From positions 186,001 through 250,000 of the forward strand of contig JBAZZS010000002.1 in NCBI GenBank assembly GCA_041658685.1: 64,000 bases of DNA, in the 5' to 3' direction. Positions 8,502 through 16,419 of this stretch are shown piece after piece. The position numbers were made by a program, and so were the translations under genes. Each line of letters starts with the position of its first letter. Position 1 is the first letter of the stretch. The notes beneath the pieces are model-generated. The model had not been told where the DNA came from and did no database searches. It saw only the letters and a list, made by a program, of their open reading frames with translations. This DNA is from Candidatus Gracilibacteria bacterium. Its GTDB lineage: Bacteria; Patescibacteriota; Gracilibacteria; UBA1369; UBA12473.

Positions 8502-9180
8502 CTTTAAATGGTGAATTTTTAGCATGAATTTTACTTGCCTTAAGCCCAAAATACCACGCCAGCCCCACCACAACCGGAGCAAAAGGAATCAAAAACCATT
8601 GATTGCTTGCAATAAAAAAATTGAAAAATCCGTGCATTAAAATCGCAATGAATAACCCGTTGTAAAGTATACTTTTTTCTTTGGTGGTTTTCCCATACTT
8701 GGCCACACCGATGAAATACCCCATGATCACTGCGGAAAGCGCGTGCATGGGTACCGTCAAAAATGCACGCAACCATGCCACGAATTCTCCATTTTGAAAC
8801 ACATATAAAATATTTTCAACTGTGGCAAATCCCAAAGAAGCCATGATTGTATACATAATCCCGTCATAAGGTTCATTGAATGCCGATTTCTTCCATGCAT
8901 AAACTCGAACCACTGCGAATTTTGCCGATTCTTCCACCAGCGCTATTAAAAAAATCATGGTTAAAAAAGTCACCACCAAACTCGAAGGATTGGAAAGACT
9001 TACCCCCCACAATCCAAGCAACTCTTGTTCAATAAATGCAACCGGAATCGTAATCAAACTCCCTAAAATAAATGTCTTTAACAACAATGCCCACGGCTCC
9101 CGATCATACTTGTCGCGTAAATAAAAAATCATAAAAATCATCACCGACGGCGCAATGGCCAAGACCAATAATTCCAACAT
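8482..9180 (-). CDS. PrsW-family intramembrane metalloprotease
   Basis: 232 residues from ATG 9180; a longer reading from 9234 would add an unlikely charged extension. Seven or so hydrophobic segments. Family motifs are visible: EESAKF (EExxK), the helix ending FATVENILY, and VPMHALSAVIMGY, whose Glu and His residues are the presumed metal ligands. PrsW cleaves anti-sigma factors in Bacillus; no anti-sigma factor is seen nearby, so the substrate is unknown. It follows the gene at 9198-10031 by 17 nt. Confidence 0.88.
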   Translation of the reverse strand: MLELLVLAIAPSVMIFMIFYLRDKYDREPWALLLKTFILGSLITIPVAFIEQELLGLWGVSLSNPSSLVVTFLTMIFLIALVEESAKFAVVRVYAWKKSAFNEPYDGIMYTIMASLGFATVENILYVFQNGEFVAWLRAFLTVPMHALSAVIMGYFIGVAKYGKTTKEKSILYNGLFIAILMHGFFNFFIASNQWFLIPFAPVVVGLAWYFGLKASKIHAKNSPFKEKGTKK

Positions 9181-9197
9181 AACTTGGGAGTTTAAAA

Positions 9198-10031
9198 TTA
9201 TCGTGTGCTCACTGCGATCCCGGACAAGGCCCATTTGGAATTCTCTTCCGTGTAATCCAATTCAAATTCAATGGTCAACTCTTCGCTCGAGTATCGACCC
9301 TTTACAATCAACCATCCGTATTCATCGATGGCGGGCGAACCGAACACCGGCGTTCCGGTCTCAATCAACTCGGACATATCGATCACCGGGGGTGTTAAAA
9401 AATCGCCAAAACCAATGTTCAATTCTTGTACAGACGTTTCCGTCTTCCAGCCTTCGGAAATGGTATTTTCATAAAAATCCATAAAATCACCTTGGTTTAC
9501 CGCATCGGAAAAAGAACCCAGTGCTTCCCGAGCCATGGTGACAAGTTCTTCATTCAATGGAATGGCCAATCCCGCGCCCGCCTCTTCTCTCGTCCCGTCC
9601 GCGGGAATCTCCTCGCCATTCACCTGTGCGCACGTTTGATCCAATGTAAAGAAATTGATACGCCAATCGCCGTCTTCTTTAAGAAATTGCATACAAATCG
9701 GTCCCGAGGTGCCATCTATGTAAGAGATCGTTCCCCCCAATTCTCCGTACCCTCCGTTTTCATCGGTTTCCATCGATCGGCTCATCCAAGATACCTTGTC
9801 ATGATTTATTAAATTCAATGCATTCACTCCGGCTTGAAAATACTCAAAAGAGGTCGTGTCATGGAAGGTGCTGTCCGTGAGATCGTATGCGGCTTGTAAA
9901 TCCCCGTTTTTAATGTTTTCAAAAAACGAATTGGCCACTTTTTGCAGGCCGGAAGTGAGCATAAAAATAACCCCGATAAAAACACCAACGGAAAGCACGA
10001 TTACAGCCAAAACTTTTGCAACTTTGTTCAT
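9198..10031 (-). CDS. Membrane-anchored protein with NTF2-like repeats
   Basis: 277 residues with one N-terminal membrane segment (residues ~5-27) and an extracytoplasmic remainder. The stretch from residue ~33 (FFENIKNGDLQAAYDLT) resembles DUF4878/NTF2-like modules, and a second similar segment begins near residue 165 (EALGSFSDAVNQGDFMDFY), so the protein probably holds two such domains. Function unknown. Upstream of prsW on the same strand. Confidence 0.75.
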   Translation of the reverse strand: MNKVAKVLAVIVLSVGVFIGVIFMLTSGLQKVANSFFENIKNGDLQAAYDLTDSTFHDTTSFEYFQAGVNALNLINHDKVSWMSRSMETDENGGYGELGGTISYIDGTSGPICMQFLKEDGDWRINFFTLDQTCAQVNGEEIPADGTREEAGAGLAIPLNEELVTMAREALGSFSDAVNQGDFMDFYENTISEGWKTETSVQELNIGFGDFLTPPVIDMSELIETGTPVFGSPAIDEYGWLIVKGRYSSEELTIEFELDYTEENSKWALSGIAVSTR

Positions 10032-10120
10032 AAAAAATATTTTAAATAATATCGAGGTTCAGTATAAAGGATTTTATTAAAAAAGGAGACAAAACCAAAA
10101 ATCACCATGAGAATTTTGCC

Positions 10121-10387
10121 TCACATTTTTTTCACAAAATCCGTTCTTTTTCGTATCAATAACGCGATAATGAGCCATAAAACACTCCCAACAAAAATCC
10201 AAAAACATACAAAAAGAAATTGAATATCCCATTTCCCTTGGCAAGGGAAACTACTGATCGGATCTTGTTGGCAAGGATAAAATCGACTGACAATATTCCC
10301 GATTAAAAAATCTCCGCCAAATAAATCCGCGCAAAACAAAAGGAGGGAAACCAGCATTAAAATGAGCGGAGTTTTAATTTTCAACAA
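10121..10387 (-). CDS. Small membrane protein, unknown
   Basis: 88 residues read from a TTG; an ATG at 10357 would give 78 residues. Two hydrophobic helices (near residues 8-22 and 55-78) flank a short loop with three Cys, and a basic tail follows. No recognisable domain. It lies between a lipoprotein gene and the NTF2-like gene, all on the minus strand. The non-ATG start and small size make this a moderate call. Confidence 0.5.
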   Translation of the reverse strand: MLKIKTPLILMLVSLLLFCADLFGGDFLIGNIVSRFYPCQQDPISSFPCQGKWDIQFLFVCFWIFVGSVLWLIIALLIRKRTDFVKKM

Positions 10388-10406
10388 GGTTTTAAGTTAA
10401 AAAACT

Positions 10407-10997
10407 TTATTCAAATTTTAAACTTGAAAGTATCTCCGCTAATTCATCGTTGTTGTCTTCATCAAAATAAACTTTGAACGATAAAATCGTGGTTCCTTTT
10501 TGGATGTAATACCCCGTAATCGCAAACATGTCATCGACTCGAATGTGTGTAACGGCGTTATCGCCCATCAAAATTTGATCATATTGGATTCCGGTTTCTT
10601 GAGACATTTCATCGAGCGTCTCTCCGGGGAGATCAAAATCGGCGAGGATGTATTGGTCCAAAGTTTGATCTGTTGTCGAGGTTTTCACTTCCACGGAAGG
10701 AAGACTACAAACCTCGCAATTTTCAGGAGGGTTCATGTGTAATTCATATCTTTCTTCATCCCAAAGGCCTTGTTCGTCCGCCGTGTAGATGGCCGGGTAG
10801 GTGAATGAAAAACCTTCGCCTTGCCATGTTTGGGCGGCATCAGGGGTAACAGGTTCTACTGTGGTTATTTCCGGCGTGGTTACTTCGTCGGGTTCTGTTG
10901 TGTTTAGCAAAGTCGGACCTTGCTGGGATGTCAAAAAGGTACAGCCGGAAAACAGAACTAAGGCAATAATAAAAATGCTGAAAGAAAGTTTTTTCAT
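10407..10997 (-). CDS. Predicted lipoprotein of the PsbP-like paralogous group
   Basis: 196 residues. Lipobox LFSGC (lipid Cys near residue 19), a Thr/Glu/Pro-rich spacer to residue ~55, then a compact domain starting GFSFTYPAIY and ending with a SFKVYF strand. The FxYP core is shared with the lipoproteins at 5675-6217 and 27949-28587. Cys-Glu-Val-Cys near residue 95 could form a disulfide. Function unknown. Confidence 0.78.
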   Translation of the reverse strand: MKKLSFSIFIIALVLFSGCTFLTSQQGPTLLNTTEPDEVTTPEITTVEPVTPDAAQTWQGEGFSFTYPAIYTADEQGLWDEERYELHMNPPENCEVCSLPSVEVKTSTTDQTLDQYILADFDLPGETLDEMSQETGIQYDQILMGDNAVTHIRVDDMFAITGYYIQKGTTILSFKVYFDEDNNDELAEILSSLKFE

Positions 10998-11098
10998 GAA
11001 AAAGGGGATAAAAAAATAGAAGAAAATTCGACAATTCGCTGAAATTCAGTCTCTTCTCAAACTCCCTTCGCCCGCCTTTGGCGGACTACGGGAGTGGC

Positions 11099-11191
11099 TG
11101 GCGGAGAGGGAGGGATTCGAACCCTCGCGGGGAAAAAAATCCCCCTACAGGTTTAGCAAACCCGCCTCTTCAACCACTTGAGTACCTCTCC
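11099..11191 (-). tRNA. tRNA-Ser(GCU)
   Basis: Acceptor stem GGAGAGG pairs with CCTCTCC, discriminator G, and the CCA is encoded (11101-11099). The anticodon loop reads TTGCTAA with anticodon GCT. A long variable arm (GGGGGATTTTTTTCCCC-type) and the T arm GGTTCGAATCC are present, typical of class II serine tRNA. Confidence 0.95.
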
Positions 11192-11253
11192 GCATTGCAC
11201 GAGGGGGCACAGCTGGTTCCCCCTCGTGGACTCCCCCTCCGAGTTGTTTTCGC

Positions 11254-11286
11254 GACCTCGGGACCCACGAGACCCGTAGGTCGCTC
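11254..11286. repeat. Hairpin repeat with GGGACCCACGAGACCC apex (copy A)
   Basis: GCGACCT (11254-11260) pairs with AGGTCGC (11280-11286); the inner CGGG/CCCG stem closes a CCCACGAGA-type loop. Two further copies with the same apex but different, compensatory basal stems lie at 20174-20220 and 20275-20298, next to the other tRNA-Ser gene. Confidence 0.6.
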
Positions 11287-11324
11287 ACTTTTGGGGGATT
11301 TTAAATTTTCACTCAACTTCACTC

Positions 11325-11351
11325 ACCTTATTGCTATGATAAGGTTATGCT
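11325..11351. repeat. AT-hairpin repeat CTCACCTTATTG..GATAAGGTTATG (copy A)
   Basis: ACCTTAT (11327-11333) and ATAAGGT (11341-11347) form a stem over a 7-nt loop. About 26 of 30 bases match the copy at 20244-20270, also in the 5' flank of a tRNA-Ser gene. Confidence 0.6.
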
Positions 11352-11413
11352 TTTTGAAAGAACAAAAACGTGCGCTGGGATTGTAGGGGATTTGGGGTTT
11401 CTTTACAACCTTT

Positions 11414-12205
11414 TTACCCTTCCAATGTCCTAAATTTATCCATAATCCGTTTTGTTACAAGGCCCGGAGTTCCGTTTCCAATGATTTTTTCGTCTATTTT
11501 TATGATAGGAACTGCACCGGGGCTTGTTCCGGTGACAAAGACTTCATCCATGCCCGAAAGCTCTTCTTGTGTAACTTTTCCGTATTGAACGGGATTCCCA
11601 TCTGCTTCTTCCCAACGGCATACTGCGGCTTGCGTGACTCCCGGGAGTACGCCTTCAATATTGGTGAACAATTTCCCTTCTTTGACCCAAAATAAATTAC
11701 TGCGAGAACCTTCCCTCACATGGCCTTCCGTATCCACAAGTAAAGCCTCGTAAACTCCTTTTTCTTCCGCTATTGCATGAGCGTCATGAGATGCGGTGTA
11801 AGGAAGCGATTTGGCTTGCGGGGTCGAACGTTCAACCACTACAAACGTGGCGGAAACCCCTTTATAAATCTCCGGATCAATAATGAAAGGCTCGATTCTC
11901 ACCCAAACTTCTTTTTCCGTTGCGATGACTTTGATGCGCGCCGGGGATTCTTCTTTGTAAAATTTGCTTAATGTTTTTCTCACCCAGTCTTGAATTTTCT
12001 CGACAAGATACGGGAGTGTAAATTCGGTTAATGTTGCGGAATTTTGAAGTCTTGTTAAATGTGTGTGTAATTCAAAAATATCCTTTCCATAGGTTCGCAT
12101 GACTTCAAATACGCCGTGAATTTCTTGATTTGACGGATCAAACACCGCGAGTTGCTCTGCGGTTGGTTCCGAAACATGTTCTCCGTTGCGGGAATAACAA
12201 GTCAT
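11414..12205 (-). CDS. pabC: Class IV PLP aminotransferase / aminodeoxychorismate lyase
   Basis: 263 residues. Fold-type IV features: the PLP Lys in AKSLPYTASHDAH near residue 140 and EGSRSNLFWV near residue 180, followed by GVLPGVTQAAVCR. The family covers 4-amino-4-deoxychorismate lyase, branched-chain and D-amino-acid aminotransferases. It lies 17 nt downstream of a PabA-PabB fusion, so release of p-aminobenzoate and pyruvate from aminodeoxychorismate is the best guess. Substrate choice cannot be proven from sequence. Confidence 0.82.
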   Translation of the reverse strand: MTCYSRNGEHVSEPTAEQLAVFDPSNQEIHGVFEVMRTYGKDIFELHTHLTRLQNSATLTEFTLPYLVEKIQDWVRKTLSKFYKEESPARIKVIATEKEVWVRIEPFIIDPEIYKGVSATFVVVERSTPQAKSLPYTASHDAHAIAEEKGVYEALLVDTEGHVREGSRSNLFWVKEGKLFTNIEGVLPGVTQAAVCRWEEADGNPVQYGKVTQEELSGMDEVFVTGTSPGAVPIIKIDEKIIGNGTPGLVTKRIMDKFRTLEG

Positions 12206-12222
12206 AATCGTGGGACAAAAAA

Positions 12223-14217
12223 TTACAAAGAAAAGAATGCTTTGGCTTTATCGAGGGTTTCTTGATATTCGGCTTTGCCTTGCGAGTCTGCGACAATGCC
12301 TCCCCCTACATTCAATACCAATTTCCCTTTTTTAGCGATGAGGGTTCGAATTAAAATATTCATATCCATGTCGCCGGAGTCGCTCAAATAGCCGAGGGCG
12401 CCGGTGTAAAAGCCGCGGGTTACGGGTTCAAGTTCGTCGATGACTTCCATAGCGCGTTTTTTGGGACAGCCGGTGATGGAACCTCCGGGAAAACAGGACT
12501 TGAGAAGGTCGAGAGCGTTGTATTCGGAACGCAATGTGCCGCGAATTTCGGAAAACGTGTGCCACACGGTCGGACATTTTTGCAAGGCGCGATGGAGCAC
12601 GACGTTCACGCTGCCAATGGCGCACGTTTGGCCAATGTCGTTGCGCAAAAGATCGGTGATCATGTTGAGTTCTGCGGTTTCTTTTTCATTGGCGAGAAGG
12701 TCGTTTTTAAATTTTTCGTCTTGAATCGGAGTTTTGCCGCGAGGGCGTGTGCCTTTGACCGGAAATGTGAAAACGGTTCGATCGCGAAGGGTTAAAAATC
12801 GTTCGGGCGAAGCGCTGAGTATCGTAAAATCATCGGTCTCAAAATAAGCGCTGAGGGGCGCCGTATTTTTTTCACACAATCGCACAAAAAGCGTGCGTAA
12901 ATCCCCCTTAAATGGCGCGGTGAGGCGATGCGTTAAATTGACTTGGTAAATGTCGCCTTCAAGAATGTAATTTTTGATTTTCGCGAAAGCGTGATCGTAG
13001 GTTTTTTGAGGCATTTCAGGAGTGAAATGAAGCGGATTGAGTTTTTTTACTAAGGGAATTTTTCGTTTCCAAATCGCTTCAATGGTTTGAGGGACGGTTG
13101 AAAAAATCTTTTTAGTGCGATGATTAAAACACACGAATTGGTCGTAATAATGAAGAGTGGCGAGAGGCAGAAGATCAGGGTTTTTGGTGTTTTTTTTAAG
13201 ATTGAAAAGGGAATAGCCAATGTCGTAAGAAAAACTTCCAATCCATCCTCCGCAAAACGGAAGCTTGTGGGGGTTTTTTATATTTTGTGTGTTCATTTTT
13301 TTCTGCATTTTTTTAAAAACATCATCCTGCTGCGTGCCGACAAACGTCTTTTTTGGATTGAAAGCGAGAATGGACCAGCCTTCATTTTGCTCGAGTTTTC
13401 CGGTGTATAAAAAAGAGACCTTTTTTTCGGTTTTTTGAAGTTTTTGAAATAATTGGAGGGGGTCGAAATGTGAAATTTCAAGCTTTTGGCAAGCGGGCGG
13501 GAAGAATTTTTGTTCACATGGGAGCGAAACGCCTCGCAGACCCGAAGCGGAGCAAAGGGTCCCTCTTTTGAATTTTGAATTCGAATTCAGAGAGACACAG
13601 GATCGCTGCGCTCCCTGTGTCTGGTTCTCAAAAATTTTCTCTCCCTCTTGCCTGGGAACCCATTTCAAAAAATTTCGAATCAAAATATCTCCCCCTTGCG
13701 TGAGAAAAGATTCGGGATGGAATTGAACGCCAAACACCGGGTATTTTTTATGTTGGATGCCCATGATAATGCCGTCTCGGGTCCGGGCGGTTTGGATGAA
13801 ATCTTTTGGCGTGCGATCCAAAATGAGCGAATGGTAACGGGCAACATTGAAGGGATTTTTCGCTGTGCGAAAAATCCCGATCCCCTCATGCTCCACTTCA
13901 CTCACCTTCCCGTGCATCACGCACGGCGCTCGAACCACGTTTGAGCCAAAGACTTCTCCAATACATTGATGTCCCAAACACACGCCTAAAATCGGTTTGG
14001 TTTTGTAAAACTCACGAACCACGTCACAGGAAATTCCGGAGTCCTTTGGTTTTTTCGGCCCCGGTGAAATTACGATGGCGTCGTACCCTTCACGTTTAAT
14101 TTGCCCGATTGTAATTTCATCATTTTTCTTCACCACAACGTCAGCCCCCAATCGCTCCAACTGCTGATAGAGGTTGTAAGTGAAAGAATCGTAATTATCG
14201 ATTAGGAGAAGGCGCAT
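12223..14217 (-). CDS. pabAB: Fused aminodeoxychorismate synthase (PabA-PabB)
   Basis: 664 residues. Residues 1-~188 are a class I glutamine amidotransferase: nucleophile Cys80 in LGVCLGHQ, with His167 and Glu169 in QFHPES. Residues ~250-664 are a chorismate-binding enzyme with FPVKGTRPRG, ITDLLRNDIG, PGGSITGCPK and a C-terminal GALGY..GDMDMNILIRT. It makes 4-amino-4-deoxychorismate for folate; anthranilate synthase is the alternative, but PabC-like company and the TGCPK motif favour PABA. The linker (~190-245) is Ser/Cys-rich and encoded by palindromic repeats (13511-13628), unlike either domain. Confidence 0.9.
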   Translation of the reverse strand: MRLLLIDNYDSFTYNLYQQLERLGADVVVKKNDEITIGQIKREGYDAIVISPGPKKPKDSGISCDVVREFYKTKPILGVCLGHQCIGEVFGSNVVRAPCVMHGKVSEVEHEGIGIFRTAKNPFNVARYHSLILDRTPKDFIQTARTRDGIIMGIQHKKYPVFGVQFHPESFLTQGGDILIRNFLKWVPRQEGEKIFENQTQGAQRSCVSLNSNSKFKRGTLCSASGLRGVSLPCEQKFFPPACQKLEISHFDPLQLFQKLQKTEKKVSFLYTGKLEQNEGWSILAFNPKKTFVGTQQDDVFKKMQKKMNTQNIKNPHKLPFCGGWIGSFSYDIGYSLFNLKKNTKNPDLLPLATLHYYDQFVCFNHRTKKIFSTVPQTIEAIWKRKIPLVKKLNPLHFTPEMPQKTYDHAFAKIKNYILEGDIYQVNLTHRLTAPFKGDLRTLFVRLCEKNTAPLSAYFETDDFTILSASPERFLTLRDRTVFTFPVKGTRPRGKTPIQDEKFKNDLLANEKETAELNMITDLLRNDIGQTCAIGSVNVVLHRALQKCPTVWHTFSEIRGTLRSEYNALDLLKSCFPGGSITGCPKKRAMEVIDELEPVTRGFYTGALGYLSDSGDMDMNILIRTLIAKKGKLVLNVGGGIVADSQGKAEYQETLDKAKAFFSL
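13511..13628. repeat. Palindromic repeats inside the pabAB interdomain linker
   Basis: Three inverted repeats in tandem: GACCC/GGGTC (13539-13543 / 13557-13561), TGAATTCGAATTCA (13576-13589, perfect) and AGACACAGG/CCTGTGTCT (13593-13601 / 13614-13622). The reading frame stays open across all of them. The encoded residues do not look like either enzyme domain. Confidence 0.6.
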
Positions 14218-14235
14218 GAGGAAAAATGACCAATT

Positions 14236-15429
14236 TTATAAAGGCAATTCCTTGCTGATCGCCACATTCACTCTCATGGTTTTTCGGTGGCGAAGCAAGA
14301 GGAGAACCAAGGCCACCGCCATGTACGCGGCGCACAATGCCCAGGGCGCGAACACGTTTTGCGTGATCGCAACGCCTCCCAACAACGGTGACAAAATCGC
14401 GGATAAAAACATCACGCTTTGAATCACTCCCACAATTTCTCCGCGTTCTTCTTTTTTTGCCGAACCTGCAATTTCACTCGTATTGACCACACGAATCAAG
14501 GCATTGGCAAAGGACATCATGACCATGGCGATTAAAAATAATGTGAAATTTTGACTCAAAATCATTCCGTAGGACACAAAAGCAACGGCCGCGGCGCCAA
14601 TTTCCAACCTACGTTCGTTGAATCGCTTCAACCAAAAATGCTTGAGTAAAAATCCTTGATTGAATGCTGTAATCACGCCAATGCTGGCCAACAACACTCC
14701 ATTCCATGACGCCGAAATGTTGTACGCCATATGCGTGAATAAGCTGAAAATCGTCTGCATGCTTCCAAAACTCATGGTGTATAAAAACCAAATCACCAAC
14801 AAATACGCGATCGTGGGAGAAGCGAAGGCTTTTTTTAAACCTTTAAACGGATTGATGGATAATTTTCGGGATGCGTCTTTGTGGAGGTTGCTTTCGGGCA
14901 AGAAAAAATAAGCGAAAATGGCATTGGCCAACGACAAACCCATGGCCATCCAAAAGGGAAAGGACATCGAATACGTGGAAAGCAATGCGCCCAATCCGGG
15001 GCCCAGGATAAATCCGATTCCAAAAACCGCTCCCACCAATCCCAAATTCGAGGTGCGTTCTTTTTCGTCTTTTGAAATATCGATGAGATAGCTCTGCGCT
15101 GTGGCAATGTTTCCGCTCGTGATGCCATCGATCACGCGACCCAAAAGCAGGAACAAAATGCTCCCGCCCCAGGCAAATAAAAACCAACCCACTGCGGTTC
15201 CAAACAGGCTTAAAATCAACACCGGCCTGCGCCCATAACGATCTGAAATCCCTCCCAACAATGGCGCGGCAAAAAATCCAAAAAATGAATACACGGAAAA
15301 CAAAGCCGCAGCAAAAAATTCCGAGTGCGTTACGTTCTCCACATAAACCGGTAAAATCGGCGCCACCAGCCCGATGCCCAGGACATCGATGAAGACCGTG
15401 AGAATGATAATGAGTTTGGCTTTGGACAT
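14236..15429 (-). CDS. MFS drug/metabolite efflux transporter (DHA1, TetA-like)
   Basis: 397 residues with 12 predicted membrane segments. Motif A is GGISDRYGRRPVL after TM2, and GRVIDGITSGNIATAQSYL plus GLVGAVFGIGFILGPGLGALL (TM4-TM5) match the TetA/DHA1 branch. Proton-driven export of small molecules is likely; the substrate is unknown. It starts about 12 nt after the carbonic-anhydrase-like gene on the same strand and precedes pabAB by 18 nt. Confidence 0.88.
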   Translation of the reverse strand: MSKAKLIIILTVFIDVLGIGLVAPILPVYVENVTHSEFFAAALFSVYSFFGFFAAPLLGGISDRYGRRPVLILSLFGTAVGWFLFAWGGSILFLLLGRVIDGITSGNIATAQSYLIDISKDEKERTSNLGLVGAVFGIGFILGPGLGALLSTYSMSFPFWMAMGLSLANAIFAYFFLPESNLHKDASRKLSINPFKGLKKAFASPTIAYLLVIWFLYTMSFGSMQTIFSLFTHMAYNISASWNGVLLASIGVITAFNQGFLLKHFWLKRFNERRLEIGAAAVAFVSYGMILSQNFTLFLIAMVMMSFANALIRVVNTSEIAGSAKKEERGEIVGVIQSVMFLSAILSPLLGGVAITQNVFAPWALCAAYMAVALVLLLLRHRKTMRVNVAISKELPL

Positions 15430-15441
15430 GTGGGCACGATT

Positions 15442-15828
15442 CTACTCGTTTACTTCCTCCACAGTCCAGGCATCTCCCACCCAAACGGCTGCAATTTTTA
15501 CAGGGAAGCCCCAGTTTTTCACGGTTTGCATGGCTTTTTTGACGTGTTCTTTGTGTTCAGCTTCAGACACGGGATTGCCGGCACACTCGGCATGCGCCAC
15601 AATCACCACGGTTTTGGATCCGTGTTTTTCCACGGAAATGGCGACGCGTTTTTTCATAGAAGCCAAGGTGGCCTGATCTTCATTTTTAGCTAAAATCCCA
15701 TCCGGACCGGGCTCGGTGACGGTGTCCACATAATCAACACCGTATTTTTGTTTGATCCACGTGTTGACCGGAAGTTGGGTGCGGCCATCCATACAATTGA
15801 TGACCGTGGCAAAAGAACCATGACTCAT
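15442..15828 (-). CDS. Carbonic-anhydrase-like protein (Pro_CA_2 type)
   Basis: 128 residues, shorter than classical beta-carbonic anhydrase. The metal-site motifs are there: CMDGR at residues 12-16 and HAECAGN near 79-85, giving Cys-His-Cys ligands plus the Asp-Arg dyad. The gap between the motifs is much shorter than in plant/E. coli enzymes, as in the putative carbonic anhydrase family Pro_CA_2. Catalysis is likely but untested. Same strand as, and 12 nt ahead of, the MFS gene. Confidence 0.8.
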   Translation of the reverse strand: MSHGSFATVINCMDGRTQLPVNTWIKQKYGVDYVDTVTEPGPDGILAKNEDQATLASMKKRVAISVEKHGSKTVVIVAHAECAGNPVSEAEHKEHVKKAMQTVKNWGFPVKIAAVWVGDAWTVEEVNE

Positions 15829-15852
15829 AAAATAGGGGTTAGGGATTGAAAA

Positions 15853-16419
15853 TTAAGATTTAGAAAATCGACGCATGAGTAGTCCGTTTTTCAATATAAA
15901 AATCATACTCCCTGCCATAAATCCTCCCACCAACGCGGAGGGAGTCAATAAAAACAATAAAAATAAAACACCGGTGACGATGGTCGGGGAAAGCATGCCA
16001 GTCATAAAAATAAATTCATTTTCATATTTCACCTTACCTTCAACAATGGATGGCTTTTGTGCCAATTTTTTAAATAAAAATAAATTGGTTAAAAATACCA
16101 AATCCGCATACCCGAATACCGCAAACATAAATCCCACTAAAAAATTAAATTCTCCGTTTAAAATAACATTTTCCGGGTCCCCCATTTTCACCCTGTAAAC
16201 CCCATAGGTCATTCCCAAAATTAAAAGATACGCTATCAAAAATTTTATTGGATTTTTTTTCATTTTTTCCATTTTCTTTAAATTGGGCGAAGCTTCTTTG
16301 CCAGCGATTTCATAATACTTTTCGTACTCTTTTTTGCGCGCTTCAAAATTAGTGACGGCTAAAAAATAATTGGCAAACATAAGAACCACCATGAGCGCCA
16401 AAAGAATATAAATGTTCAT
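15853..16419 (-). CDS. Four-helix membrane protein, unknown
   Basis: 188 residues. Hydrophobic segments near residues 3-20, 60-78, 92-112 and 140-178, with a Lys-rich cytoplasmic loop (~28-58). No family recognised. Its ATG overlaps the stop of the DUF475 gene by 4 nt, so the two are translationally coupled and may act together. Confidence 0.7.
   Translation of the reverse strand: MNIYILLALMVVLMFANYFLAVTNFEARKKEYEKYYEIAGKEASPNLKKMEKMKKNPIKFLIAYLLILGMTYGVYRVKMGDPENVILNGEFNFLVGFMFAVFGYADLVFLTNLFLFKKLAQKPSIVEGKVKYENEFIFMTGMLSPTIVTGVLFLLFLLTPSALVGGFMAGSMIFILKNGLLMRRFSKS

Larger units (their letters stand above)
10998..11413. other. 416-nt gene-free stretch holding tRNA-Ser(GCU) and repeats
   Basis: Contains a GC-rich inverted repeat (CCGCC/GGCGG near 11070), the tRNA-Ser gene, an inverted repeat around the tRNA 5' flank (CGAGGGGG / CCCCCTCG), the GGGACCCACGAGACCC hairpin at 11254-11286 and the ACCTTAT/ATAAGGT hairpin at 11327-11347. 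No convincing coding potential. Confidence 0.6.

Noticed and set aside
11260..11280. CCCACGAGAC resembles part of a common Illumina/Nextera adapter
   Set aside because: The match is only ~10 bases, sits in a folded repeat, and the other copies read CCCACAAG; this is genomic structure, not adapter carry-over.
11200..11300. T-box leader near tRNA-Ser
   Set aside because: No AGGGUGGNACCGCG T-box sequence and no synthetase or amino-acid gene downstream.
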